The notes under the pieces were generated by a model that saw nothing but the letters and a program-made list of their open reading frames with translations, did not search any database and was not told the DNA's origin. The position numbers were made by a program, and so were the translations under genes. 41,613 nt of DNA from NCBI GenBank assembly GCA_900549655.1, contig UROZ01000005.1, positions 1 to 41,613 on the forward strand, in the 5' to 3' direction. The DNA is from an uncultured Collinsella sp. GTDB lineage: Bacteria; Actinomycetota; Coriobacteriia; Coriobacteriales; Coriobacteriaceae. The first letter of the stretch is position 1, and each line of letters opens with the position of its first letter. Shown here in pieces: positions 6,972 to 15,496 of the stretch.

Positions 6972-8939
6972 CTAGCGCAGGGAGCGCAGGCCGCCGGCAT
7001 CCTTGTCGAGCACCGTAAAGCGCACGGCATCTAGGTGCTCCAAGATGCTGATGGCGCGTTTGCGCGACACACCCAGGGCCTCGCGCAGCACGCTCGTGGT
7101 GGCAGCACCGCCGGCTTCGGCGATGGCGGCGGCGACGAGCTCGCGCGCGTGAGCCTCAGCGGCAGCGGACAGGGCAACGTCGCGCTCGACCTTAACGATC
7201 GAGCGGTTGAGCGAAAGCTCGCGCAGGGCACGCGTCATGGCGTCGCGGCCGAGCTGCAGCTGTTCGCCCACCTCGGGAAGCGCCGGTGCATCGAGGCCGG
7301 TCTCGTCAAGCAGCGCGACGATGCGCTCGCAAGCCTCTCGCACCACGCGTGCCGCCGCGGCGGCCGAATGCGGATCGAATACCTCGGCGCCCTCGGCGGC
7401 GCACACGCCACGCGAGCAGCCCTCGGCAATCAGGGCCGCGGCAACGCCTTCATCAGCGGCAGGCCACGCAGCATGGGCAACGGCGCCGGGCGTAAAGCCC
7501 GTCTCCTTGGGAGCCGCCGCGTGCATGGCCGACAGGGTCGCCGCAAGGGCATCCATCGCGGCGTCGAGCACCGCGGCGTCCGCCAAGAGGTCCGCGTCAC
7601 CCACGGCAAGCTTGCGAACGGAGCCCTGCGCCACCAATCCGCGCAGTGCGGCATCGACCTCGCCGACACCAAGATCCAAAGCCTCGGCAGCATTAACCGC
7701 CGTAACCGGCAGCGTCTGCAACGCCAGCCAAGCGCCCACACCGCCCGCGATATCGCCGGACTCGAGCGCCGCATACAGCGCACGCTCTCCTTCGGCAAGC
7801 TCGCGCGAGCGACGACAGCGTGAAAGCAGCACGCGCCCGCCGCCAACAAGCATCACGGGCGAATAGGACAGCACCACGGCATGGTCCCCGGCACGTAGCG
7901 GCAGCGAGTTTTCCAAGCGCACCTGAACGATACGGGTCTCGCCCACCGCCATGGGGGCCTCACCCTCCATGAACATGATGCGACCGACAACCTCGGCCGT
8001 ACCCGCCATCACGTGCACACGCGCACCCGACTCGAGCACACGCGGCTTGGCTCCCTCGCGACCCAAATACGTAAACGCCATCATAAAGCGCATCGTCTGG
8101 CCAAAGCGGCCCGCCACGCCGAGCATCTCACCGCGATCGAGCGCGGCGACACCATCGCCCACCAAGTTGAGCGCCACACGCTGACCGGGCAGTGCTCGCG
8201 GCGTATCGCCGTGCACCTGAATCCCGCGCACGCGACAGACCGTACGCGACGGCAAAGCCATCAACTCGTCGCCCACCGCAACCGGCGCATCGTGCAACGT
8301 TCCCGTCACGACAGTGCCGACGCCCTTGATCGTAAAGCAGCGGTCAATCGGCAGACGCGGCGCGGCATCAGTGAGCTCGGCACGGGCACGGCAGGCATCC
8401 CAGCAAGCGGCAACCTGCTCGTCGAGCACGGCGAGCAGCCTTTCGATCCCCTCGCCTGTCTTGGACGACACAGGCACGATCGGCGCGTCCGCAAACACGG
8501 TACCCGACAAAAAGTCATCGACATCGAGCTCGGCAAGCTCGGTCATCTCGGCATCGGCAAGGTCGCACATCGTCAGCGCGACCACCATATGCGTAACGCC
8601 CAGCAGCTCCAGCACGTGCACGTGCTCGCGCGTCTGCGGCATCACGCCCTCGACGGCAGAAACCACCAGCACGGCAACGTCGATGCCCGTGGCGCCCTGC
8701 ACCATGGCGCGCAGGTAATGCGCGTGGCCCGGCACGTCGACCAGGCCGACGATCTTGCCACTCGGCAGCGCCAGCTCGCCAAAGCCCAGCTCCACGGTCA
8801 TACCGCGACGGCGCTCAACCTCCAGACGATCGGGATTCTTGCCGGTCAGTGCCTCGATCAATGCCGACTTACCATGGTCAACGTGACCCGCCGTGCCAAC
8901 GATAACGGGACACTCCACCAGCGCCTGAACCTCACTCAT
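6972..8939 (-). CDS. selB: Selenocysteine-specific elongation factor SelB
   Basis: A 655-residue GTPase that carries Sec-tRNA to the ribosome and binds the SECIS hairpin next to in-frame UGA codons. The N-terminal EF-Tu-like part shows the P-loop GTAGHVDHGKSALIEAL at about residues 15-31, the DVPGHAHYL motif, and a switch region with ERRRGMTVELGF. The C-terminal third (roughly 400-655) is the region of winged-helix repeats used for SECIS RNA binding in this family, ending with a segment of the form AISILEHLDAVRFT. It is slightly longer than the E. coli protein (614 residues). ATG 8939 overlaps the selA stop by four bases (ATGA), giving translational coupling. Its expected client here is fdhF. 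Confidence 0.96.
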   Translation of the reverse strand: MSEVQALVECPVIVGTAGHVDHGKSALIEALTGKNPDRLEVERRRGMTVELGFGELALPSGKIVGLVDVPGHAHYLRAMVQGATGIDVAVLVVSAVEGVMPQTREHVHVLELLGVTHMVVALTMCDLADAEMTELAELDVDDFLSGTVFADAPIVPVSSKTGEGIERLLAVLDEQVAACWDACRARAELTDAAPRLPIDRCFTIKGVGTVVTGTLHDAPVAVGDELMALPSRTVCRVRGIQVHGDTPRALPGQRVALNLVGDGVAALDRGEMLGVAGRFGQTMRFMMAFTYLGREGAKPRVLESGARVHVMAGTAEVVGRIMFMEGEAPMAVGETRIVQVRLENSLPLRAGDHAVVLSYSPVMLVGGGRVLLSRCRRSRELAEGERALYAALESGDIAGGVGAWLALQTLPVTAVNAAEALDLGVGEVDAALRGLVAQGSVRKLAVGDADLLADAAVLDAAMDALAATLSAMHAAAPKETGFTPGAVAHAAWPAADEGVAAALIAEGCSRGVCAAEGAEVFDPHSAAAAARVVREACERIVALLDETGLDAPALPEVGEQLQLGRDAMTRALRELSLNRSIVKVERDVALSAAAEAHARELVAAAIAEAGGAATTSVLREALGVSRKRAISILEHLDAVRFTVLDKDAGGLRSLR

Positions 8940-10393
8940 CGAGCAATCGCCTTCTCAACGCACGCGACGAGCGTCGATGCCGCCGTCTCGATATCGCGGT
9001 CGCCCACGAGTGTACGCATGTCAAACAGGACGCGATCGTGCGAGGCGCGTGTGACGACCGGCGTGTCGAAATCTTGGACGAGCGAGCGCTTGAGTGCGTC
9101 AACGGAAAGACGCTCATCGACGAGGCGCACGGCAACGCACATGGTAGGCAGCTCGACGGTAGGCAGCGAACCGCCGCCGGGAGTCGACGACTCCTCGACG
9201 ATTTCCACCTGCACGGCGCGCGGGCAACCCGCCTTATCGAGGCCTGCCGTCATCAGCTCGCGCAGCTTGCGTGCACGACGCTCCAGATGAGCCTGTGGGA
9301 GCGTGAGCATGTTGAGCACCGGCACCTCGCGATGTGCCACATCCGCCCCATCCATGTAAATGCGCAGCGTAGCCTCGAGCGCCGCCAGTGCGAGCTTGCC
9401 CGGGCGCAGGGCACGCATAAGCGGATGCGAACCGCAGGCCTGGACCAGATCGCGACGGCCCATGATAATGCCCGCCTGTGCGGCACCGAGCAGTTTATCG
9501 CCCGAGCACGACACCAGATCGAGCCCTGCCGAAACCGAAGCCGGCGTGGTTTCTTCGCCGCCGCGCACCAAGATGTCGTCGGGCAACAGCGCGCCCGAAC
9601 CCTGGTCCTCGTAGAACAGCAGACCATGCTTGTGGGCCAGGGCGGCAAGCTCCCGAGAGCCCACTTCCTCGTGAAAGCCCTCGATGCGATAGTTGGAAGG
9701 ATGGACCTTGAGGATCATCGCCGTATCGGGCGTGATGGCTTGCTCATAATCAGCCAGGTGCGTGCGGTTGGTGGCGCCGACCTCGACGAGTTTGGCGCCC
9801 GAAGCCGCCATGACATCGGGGATGCGGAAGCTGCCGCCGATCTCGACAAGCTCGCCGCGGCTGACGATGACCTCCTTGCCTACGGCATGGGTCGCCAGCA
9901 CCAGCAGCACAGCGGCGGCGTTGTTGTTAACGACCAGCGCGTCCTCGGCACCGGTAAGCGAGCGGATGAGCTGCGCGGCGTGCTCCTTGCGCGACCCGCG
10001 CGAGCAGGTGTCCACGCTGTACTCGAGCGTGCTGTAGCCACGCGCGACCTCGGCCACGGCCTTTGCCGCCGACTCCGCGAGCGGGGCGCGACCCAAGTTG
10101 GTATGGATGACCACACCCGTGGCGTTGACGGCAGGGCGCAGGCTCGGCAGTGCGGATCGATGCGCACGCCACTCGATGGCCGAGGCCAGGTCGCGCTTGG
10201 AACGCGGGGCGGCACCGGCACGAATCGCGGCGCGCTCCTCGTCGAGCTCAGCCGTGACGGCGGCATGCACCACCGCGTCGCAGGTCTCCCCCGCCGCCTT
10301 CACAACCGGCCACTCTGCGAGCAGCTCGTTGACGGAAGGAATAGCGCGAAGGCGGGCGCGTACCTCATCGGACATGTTCTGGCTATCGCTCAT
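8936..10393 (-). CDS. selA: L-seryl-tRNA(Sec) selenium transferase
   Basis: A 485-residue PLP-dependent enzyme that converts Ser-tRNA(Sec) to Sec-tRNA(Sec) with selenophosphate. Family signatures are the N-terminal IPSVNELL region, NATGVVIHTNLGRAPL near residues 90-105, LVVNNNAAAVLLVL, YEDQGSGAL, and SCSGDKLLGAAQAGII where K300 is the Schiff-base lysine. Length matches the bacterial decameric enzyme. ATG 10393 has GAAAGG eight bases upstream. It is the first gene of the selA-selB-selC unit. Selenophosphate synthetase (selD), which must supply its substrate, is not encoded in this window. Confidence 0.96.
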   Translation of the reverse strand: MSDSQNMSDEVRARLRAIPSVNELLAEWPVVKAAGETCDAVVHAAVTAELDEERAAIRAGAAPRSKRDLASAIEWRAHRSALPSLRPAVNATGVVIHTNLGRAPLAESAAKAVAEVARGYSTLEYSVDTCSRGSRKEHAAQLIRSLTGAEDALVVNNNAAAVLLVLATHAVGKEVIVSRGELVEIGGSFRIPDVMAASGAKLVEVGATNRTHLADYEQAITPDTAMILKVHPSNYRIEGFHEEVGSRELAALAHKHGLLFYEDQGSGALLPDDILVRGGEETTPASVSAGLDLVSCSGDKLLGAAQAGIIMGRRDLVQACGSHPLMRALRPGKLALAALEATLRIYMDGADVAHREVPVLNMLTLPQAHLERRARKLRELMTAGLDKAGCPRAVQVEIVEESSTPGGGSLPTVELPTMCVAVRLVDERLSVDALKRSLVQDFDTPVVTRASHDRVLFDMRTLVGDRDIETAASTLVACVEKAIAR

Positions 10394-10439
10394 GTGCGAC
10401 CTTTCAAAACCAAAGGTGAATCAATCGTTCGAACGTCAA

Positions 10440-10469
10440 ACTATCAGCCAATTCGATCGGCTGAGTCAA
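10440..10469 (-). promoter_or_regulatory. Candidate promoter of selA-selB-selC
   Basis: On the minus strand TTGACT (10469-10464) is followed after 18 bases by GATAGT (10445-10440), directly after the stop codon of the upstream oxidoreductase gene and about 50 bases before the selA start. The -35 box is good and the -10 box weak. A short inverted repeat (CAGCC...GGCTG) lies between the boxes. Confidence 0.35.
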
Positions 10470-12587
10470 TCAATCGCTATTATCCTCGCGTGCCGCGATC
10501 TTTTCCACGCGAACGGCGTTTTCCTGGGTGAGCGCAGCGCCCGTCAACGGGTCCCAACGCAACGGCGTATGGTCGAGCGGACCCACGCCCAAGGCTTGAG
10601 CGCCACCGACATCGGCGCCAAACGAACGCCCGCCGGGAGCGGCCGAGGTGAAGATGCACGCCGGATGCAGATACGGCGTCGTCTCCACGCGCACGCGATC
10701 GCGGCCCATATCGCTCACGAGTTCGACGACCTCGCCGTCGGCGATGCCCATGTGCGCAGCAGCATCGGCATTCATCTGCACGGCATCCAGGTCCGACCCA
10801 GCCTCGGCGGCACCTTGGGCCGCAAGCCTTCGAGAGGTATGCGACTCAAAGGGACGGTTTCCGCTAATGAGGCGAAACATCCCCGAGCCAGGCTCCACCA
10901 TGGGCGCGATCCAGTTGGGTACACGACCCAGACCGGCCCGTTCCCATACGTCGCTTGCCAGCGCAATTTTGCCGCCATCCAAGGGAATCGCCGGCCCGCC
11001 CGTACGCGACGGCAACGCAACACCTGTGACGGCCCAGCCGCGCTCCTTGAGCTCGTCCAGATTGATCCCAAAAGGCGCCACCTGGGCAGCCGCCAGATCG
11101 TCAGACGTAAACTGGAAGTACTCGCCCACGCCGCAGGCCGCAGCCAACCCGGCAAAGATCTCCCGACCGGGACGCGTGTCGCCATGCAACACGGGCAGCA
11201 CGGCGTTGCGGTAGAACACGCGCGCATCGTTAACACCCATCACCGTTCCCACGCCGCGGTCGGCCTCCAGATACGTCACATCGGGCAGCACGAAGTCGGA
11301 AGCGCGCGCCGTCTCGGACCAGCGAATATCAATCGTCACGAGCAAGTCGAGCTGCTGCAAAATACTCAACCAAGCCTGTGCATTGCCATAGCCCGCACCG
11401 GGGTTACTGGCATAGACGATGAGCCCACGCAAATCGCCGGCAAGAATCGACTGGCCGATGGTCGTGCACAGGCCGCGCACCGGATCGACCAGTGGATAGC
11501 GCTCGGACCCCAGCTTGGGTCCGCGAGGCACCGGCGGCGTCGCAAAGCGTGCGGGATCGAGGTCGCCCAACACAAGCGGCGTGGGCGGATTGAGGGCGCC
11601 GCCCGCGTGTCCGATGCAGCCCAGCAGCACATCGACCAAGCAGATAGCGCGCGCGGTCTGGGTGCTATTGGCATACGCGATACCGATGCCACCATGAAAA
11701 CCCGCATCCACCACAGCGGCAGGCGCGGCGGCAGCGAGATCGCGCGCCGTGGCGACAATCTCTGCGGCCGGCACGTCGCACATCGACTCGGCCCACTCGG
11801 GCGTCCAAGCACTGGCCGCCTGCACCAGCTCGTCAAAACCCGTGGTATAGCGGGCAACGAACTCGTGGTCGTACAGGCCCTCGGCAATGAGCACGTGGAC
11901 AATACCCAACAGCAGCGCCAAGTCGCAGCCCGGACGCACGCGGAGCCAGCGATCGGCAAGCGCGGCCGAACCGCTGCGCCGGGGGTCAACCACGATGATC
12001 TTCGCCCCGCGCCGGCGCGCATCGTTGAGCGCATCGACGGCCCCCATCGTCGATGAATCGACGATGGAACGCCCCAGGTACATGATGCAGTCGGTATGCG
12101 CCAGGTCGGAGGCGGGGCTGTAGCCCAGGCTGTGCTCCCATCCGGTGAGACGACTTACCTCGCAGGCACCATCGGCACCGTACACGTTGGGCGAACCCAG
12201 CGCATGCATAAAGCGATAGGCCCAGTAGCGGTCGAACGAGGGAACGCCGAGCGTCATGCCCAGTGCACGAGGCCCGCACTCGTCAACAATCCCCAAAAGA
12301 CGCTCGGCAATCTGCGCGAACGCCTCGTCCCAGGTAATCGCATCGAACCCCGAGCCATCCCGGCGGCGTCGCATGGGGTGCACAATGCGGTCACGCTCGT
12401 CAAACGGCATTGCCAGGCGATGCCGTCCGCGGGCGCACAGGGCACGCGCCGCGCACGGATGCCCCGGCACCGGCAACTCGGCCACCACACGTCCATCCTC
12501 AACATGGGCCGCAAAGGCGCAATCGGCATAGCATCCCCCGCATGTCGTCACCACGGAGCGACCGTCATGCATAGTTCTCGATGCCAT
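10470..12587 (-). CDS. Orphan molybdopterin oxidoreductase (DMSO reductase superfamily), Cys-type
   Basis: A 705-residue molybdopterin-dinucleotide enzyme. The N-terminal [4Fe-4S] site is C16, C19, C23, C51. By alignment with the nearby FdhF, C142 in VYGADGACEVSR occupies the position of the selenocysteine, so the molybdenum ligand is most likely cysteine, as in formate, nitrate or thiosulfate/polysulfide reductase-type enzymes. The C-terminal dinucleotide-binding domain is present (RLISGNRPFESHTSRR, DGEVVELVSD). There is no twin-arginine signal, so it should be cytoplasmic. No iron-sulfur B subunit or membrane anchor gene is adjacent, so its electron partner is unknown. ATG 12587 has GGAAGGA about ten bases upstream. 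It lies between focA and selA, separated from focA by a terminator-like hairpin. The substrate cannot be assigned. Confidence 0.85.
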   Translation of the reverse strand: MASRTMHDGRSVVTTCGGCYADCAFAAHVEDGRVVAELPVPGHPCAARALCARGRHRLAMPFDERDRIVHPMRRRRDGSGFDAITWDEAFAQIAERLLGIVDECGPRALGMTLGVPSFDRYWAYRFMHALGSPNVYGADGACEVSRLTGWEHSLGYSPASDLAHTDCIMYLGRSIVDSSTMGAVDALNDARRRGAKIIVVDPRRSGSAALADRWLRVRPGCDLALLLGIVHVLIAEGLYDHEFVARYTTGFDELVQAASAWTPEWAESMCDVPAAEIVATARDLAAAAPAAVVDAGFHGGIGIAYANSTQTARAICLVDVLLGCIGHAGGALNPPTPLVLGDLDPARFATPPVPRGPKLGSERYPLVDPVRGLCTTIGQSILAGDLRGLIVYASNPGAGYGNAQAWLSILQQLDLLVTIDIRWSETARASDFVLPDVTYLEADRGVGTVMGVNDARVFYRNAVLPVLHGDTRPGREIFAGLAAACGVGEYFQFTSDDLAAAQVAPFGINLDELKERGWAVTGVALPSRTGGPAIPLDGGKIALASDVWERAGLGRVPNWIAPMVEPGSGMFRLISGNRPFESHTSRRLAAQGAAEAGSDLDAVQMNADAAAHMGIADGEVVELVSDMGRDRVRVETTPYLHPACIFTSAAPGGRSFGADVGGAQALGVGPLDHTPLRWDPLTGAALTQENAVRVEKIAAREDNSD

Positions 12588-12695
12588 CTCGATTATTCCT
12601 TCCAGCTCAGGGGTTCAGGCCCCACCGCACCACAGCTCTGCCGCCAGCTGCCGCGACGCAAAGCCCGCAGCATCTACCGCAGCAAGACATGAAGA

Positions 12696-12727
12696 GCCTC
12701 CCAAAAGGCAAACGCCCCTCGGGAGGC
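12696..12727 (-). terminator. Hairpin at the end of the formate hydrogenlyase operon
   Basis: On the minus strand GCCTCCC (12727-12721) pairs with GGGAGGC (12702-12696). The interior (GAGGGGCGTTTGCCTTTT) can extend the stem through G-U pairs. TCTT follows. It lies 21 bases beyond the focA stop codon. The poor U-tract may allow read-through into the oxidoreductase gene. Confidence 0.65.
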
Positions 12728-12747
12728 CCGTACGTCATTCCGGCTTA

Positions 12748-13587
12748 TTACGCCTCGGACTTCTTGGCGTAGACAAACCAGTAGCCGAGCGCGACCAGAA
12801 CCGCGCCGCCCACGATGTTGCCCAGCGTGGCGGCGGACAGGTTAAACGCAATGCCCGCAGCGTTGAGCGCATCGGCGCCGGCGACGTCGGCACCGTAACC
12901 GCATGCATGCATCACGGCGCCCATAGGCAAAAAGTACATGTTGGCGACGCAGTGTTCAAAACCGCAGGCCACAAAGGCAGCGATGGGCAGCAAAATGCCC
13001 ACAACCTTATCGACCACGGTCTTGCCGGCGGTACCGATCCACACGGCCAGGCACACAAAGATGTTGCACAGGATGCCGCGGAAGAAGATCGTCACCCAGT
13101 CGATCGTCACCTTGCCGGCGGCGACGCTCACCATGGAGTTGGCGACCGCCTCGCCGTTGAGCTTATAGATGCCGGCCATGTACACCAAAAAGACGATGAA
13201 CAGAGCACCGACAAAATTGCCGACCCACACGACGATCCATGCCTTAAGCATCTGGACCAAGGTGATCTTTTTGCTCTTGAGCGCGCAGACCATAAGCGAA
13301 TTGCCGGTGAACAGCTCAGCGCCGCACACCAGCACCAGCACCAGGCCCAGGCAAAAGCACAGGCCGCCCACGACGCGCTGGGCACCCCAGCCCAGCGTGC
13401 TGTCGCTCAAAAACACCGTAAAGAACAGGCCGCCGAAGGCGATAAACGCGCCGGCGAACATTGCCAACAGAAAGGCCTTAGCGACCGGCAGGTTAGCCTT
13501 GGTCACGCCGGCGGCCTCGGTCTTGGCCTCGATCGCGGCGGGCGCCAGGCAATCGGGAGCGGAATATTCTGCCTTGGAATCTGCCAT
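12748..13587 (-). CDS. focA: Formate/nitrite channel of the FocA/NirC family
   Basis: A 279-residue inner-membrane pentameric channel protein for formate, last gene of the operon. Six hydrophobic segments are visible (around AFLLAMFAGAFIAFGGLFF, GLCFCLGLVLVLVCGAELF, WVGNFVGALFIVFL, FFRGILCNIFVCLAVWI, the region before GFEHCVANMYF, and the C-terminal LGNIVGGAVLVALGY). The family signatures GAELFTGN, RGILCNIFVCLAVW and CGFEHCVANMYFLPMG are intact, the last containing the central-pore histidine. I chose ATG 13587 (AGGAAAGAAG upstream) over a TTG 33 bases earlier. Placement after the hydrogenase genes indicates formate import or export linked to the lyase complex, like focB of the E. coli hyf operon. 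Nitrite transport is less likely here. Confidence 0.93.
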   Translation of the reverse strand: MADSKAEYSAPDCLAPAAIEAKTEAAGVTKANLPVAKAFLLAMFAGAFIAFGGLFFTVFLSDSTLGWGAQRVVGGLCFCLGLVLVLVCGAELFTGNSLMVCALKSKKITLVQMLKAWIVVWVGNFVGALFIVFLVYMAGIYKLNGEAVANSMVSVAAGKVTIDWVTIFFRGILCNIFVCLAVWIGTAGKTVVDKVVGILLPIAAFVACGFEHCVANMYFLPMGAVMHACGYGADVAGADALNAAGIAFNLSAATLGNIVGGAVLVALGYWFVYAKKSEA

Positions 13588-13626
13588 GTCAATCACTTCT
13601 TTCCTAATCAGCAGGGACAAGCGCTC

Positions 13627-14130
13627 CTATAGCTCCTGCCCCAAGCGGACAAAGTGGGAAAAGTCGTTGGCGGCCACGGCGTCATACACGGCGTCGACGG
13701 CCTCAAAGACCTCCGGGGACATGGGGTTATAGAACTCCGTATCGCCCGGCTGAATCCCTATGAAGACGATATCTTCGCACGATTGCTCGATTTCTTCGAT
13801 CAGAATCGACAAGGGAAGCGAATGCGTGGTGAACATCGACTTGCGGGCCACATCACGTTTGTCGAGCAAGCGGATAGCGCCGACGGGCAGCGCCATGTCG
13901 GCGGCATCGACCAACACCAGGCGCGGCGGACGCTCGCGCTTGACCTCGATGATGTCGTCCTCGGGCGTTTGCCCACCGTCGATGGTGTACCAACCGGCGA
14001 TGGGCGTGTCCTCCATCTTTTTGGAGAGCACGGGGCCGGCGGCATCGTCGGCGCGCAGCACGCTTCCCGCCGTGAGCACGATGCCCGCAAACGGGGCGCC
14101 GTTCACACGGCCATCCACAACGCGACCCAT
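13627..14130 (-). CDS. hycI: Hydrogenase 3/4-type maturation endopeptidase
   Basis: A 167-residue nickel-dependent protease of the HycI family, expected to cut the C-terminal extension from the large subunit HyfG after nickel insertion. Visible family features are VLTAGSVLRADDAAGP (the glycine-rich start with the first acidic metal ligand), LVLVDAADM with the second ligand, and a histidine in MFTTHSLPLSILIEEI. IGIQPGDTEF near the C-terminus is also typical. Its ATG overlaps the hyfJ stop codon (TAATG). The presence of a 44-residue extension on HyfG beyond the DPCYSCTDR motif agrees with the need for this protease. Confidence 0.92.
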   Translation of the reverse strand: MGRVVDGRVNGAPFAGIVLTAGSVLRADDAAGPVLSKKMEDTPIAGWYTIDGGQTPEDDIIEVKRERPPRLVLVDAADMALPVGAIRLLDKRDVARKSMFTTHSLPLSILIEEIEQSCEDIVFIGIQPGDTEFYNPMSPEVFEAVDAVYDAVAANDFSHFVRLGQEL

Positions 14131-14711
14131 TACTGTAGCCTCCCCGTCAGATACACGCCCGACACATCGCGCACGCGCTCAACCAGATCGCGAAACTTCA
14201 TTAAGAACGCGACCTGCTGGGCATGCAGGCCAAAGTCGTCATCGAACACCGAGATGCCGGCCTTGGCCGAACCGCGAAAACCGCGATCGTCGAGCAGCGT
14301 GTCGCAGGCCTCGAGCAGCGACGGCACCGCCGCCTTGTCGAGCTGGCACTCGCCAAAGGAGCGGATGGCCTTGAACTTGGTCTTGGCCTCCCCCTCCGGC
14401 AGCGCGTCGACGAGCGAATAGAACACGTTCACCGGCACCGACAGGCGCGGCTCAAAGCAGTCGAGCACGCCGGTGTGGTGGCCCACGGCGAGCGTGTAGT
14501 ACAGCACGTCGCAGGCCTCCTGGGGAACGTCTTCCTCGGTCTCCACAAACTTACGCGTGAGCTCATAGAAGACCACCTGGTCGGGCGTATGGCCCAGGCA
14601 GGGGTCGGCGACGCCCTCGGCGGCCTCGTCGCTTGCGCGCGAGGCATCGCCAAAAGAGCCGCCGAGCATGCCGGGACCCGCAAAGTAACCAGAGCGGTCC
14701 GTGAGCTCCAT
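14130..14711 (-). CDS. hyfJ: Formate hydrogenlyase maturation protein, HycH/HyfJ type
   Basis: A 193-residue protein whose middle and C-terminal part resembles E. coli HycH: VVFYELTRKFV, a segment ending in YYTLAVGHHTGVLDCFEP, and SGVYLTGRL at the end. HycH is required for hydrogenase 3 large-subunit maturation; the mechanism is unclear. This copy is longer than HycH (136 residues) because of about 45 extra N-terminal residues rich in Gly, Asp and Ala. The start ATG follows directly on the hyfI stop codon (TAGATG). Its position before hycI matches the E. coli hyc order. Confidence 0.88.
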   Translation of the reverse strand: MELTDRSGYFAGPGMLGGSFGDASRASDEAAEGVADPCLGHTPDQVVFYELTRKFVETEEDVPQEACDVLYYTLAVGHHTGVLDCFEPRLSVPVNVFYSLVDALPEGEAKTKFKAIRSFGECQLDKAAVPSLLEACDTLLDDRGFRGSAKAGISVFDDDFGLHAQQVAFLMKFRDLVERVRDVSGVYLTGRLQ

Positions 14712-15494
14712 CTAGCGACCTCCGGCCAGCACCAGATCCTGCAGCGCCGAGTACACCTCGACGCGGCGCGGATCGTCCTGCTTATCGATGAGCAGCGCCA
14801 TGGCGCCGCGGATATCGCCCTTGGGCGCGCCCTCGAGCGTATCCATAAACTCGTTGGCCAGGTCACGGCCGTAGCGGTAGCCGCTCATGGCGCGAGCCTC
14901 ACGCTCGATGGCCACACGCAGCTTGTACGGCACGCCGGGGTGCAGGATATCGGCCTGCTCGCCGGCGGCCTCCACCGTGGTCTCGGCATGGAGCTTTTGG
15001 TCCAGCAGACCGAGCGCCATGGCAAAGCCGTAGATGGTCTGCGCGGGGCTGGGCGGGCAGCCGGGGATGTAGACATCGACCGGCAGAATCTTGTCCGTGC
15101 CGCCCCAGACGCAGTAGTTGTCGTAGAAGATGCCGCCGGTGCAGCCGCACGCGCCATAGGACACCACGATCTTGGGATCGGGTGCGGCCTCAAAGGCGCG
15201 CAGGGCCGGCATGCGCATGGCACGCGTCACGGCGCCGGTGTACAACAGCACGTCGGCATGACGAGGCGAGGGCACGACCTTGATGCCAAAGCGCTCGACG
15301 TCGAAGACGGGCGTGATGGAACCGAAGATCTCGATCTCGCAGCCGTTGCAGCCGCCGCAGTCAACGCGGTAGACATACACCGAGCGCTTGATCTTCTTAA
15401 GAAGGGTCGCCTTGGCCTTCTCGATGCTCTCGTCGAGCTCGATCTTGGTCGGGCGGTACTGAAGCCGCTCGGGTAAAAGCGTGGGTTCGGCCAT
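14712..15494 (-). CDS. hyfI: Hydrogenase-4-type small subunit (NuoB-like, proximal 4Fe-4S cluster)
   Basis: A 260-residue NuoB/HycG-type subunit holding the iron-sulfur cluster next to the [NiFe] site. Cysteines C46, C49 and C52 occur in VDCGGCNGCEIEIFG, with further ligands in SYGACGCTGG and YIPGCPPSP. The length equals that of HycG (255). It is a peripheral, cytoplasm-facing subunit that pairs with HyfG. ATG 15494 is preceded by GGAGGAG that overlaps the end of hyfH, so the genes are translationally coupled. No signal peptide is present, as expected for group 4 hydrogenases. Confidence 0.95.
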   Translation of the reverse strand: MAEPTLLPERLQYRPTKIELDESIEKAKATLLKKIKRSVYVYRVDCGGCNGCEIEIFGSITPVFDVERFGIKVVPSPRHADVLLYTGAVTRAMRMPALRAFEAAPDPKIVVSYGACGCTGGIFYDNYCVWGGTDKILPVDVYIPGCPPSPAQTIYGFAMALGLLDQKLHAETTVEAAGEQADILHPGVPYKLRVAIEREARAMSGYRYGRDLANEFMDTLEGAPKGDIRGAMALLIDKQDDPRRVEVYSALQDLVLAGGR

Positions 15495-15496
15495 GG

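Noticed and set aside
12588..12747. Possible small gene between the oxidoreductase and focA
   Set aside because: The stretch contains only the focA terminator hairpin and upstream sequence; the open frames there have no ribosome site.
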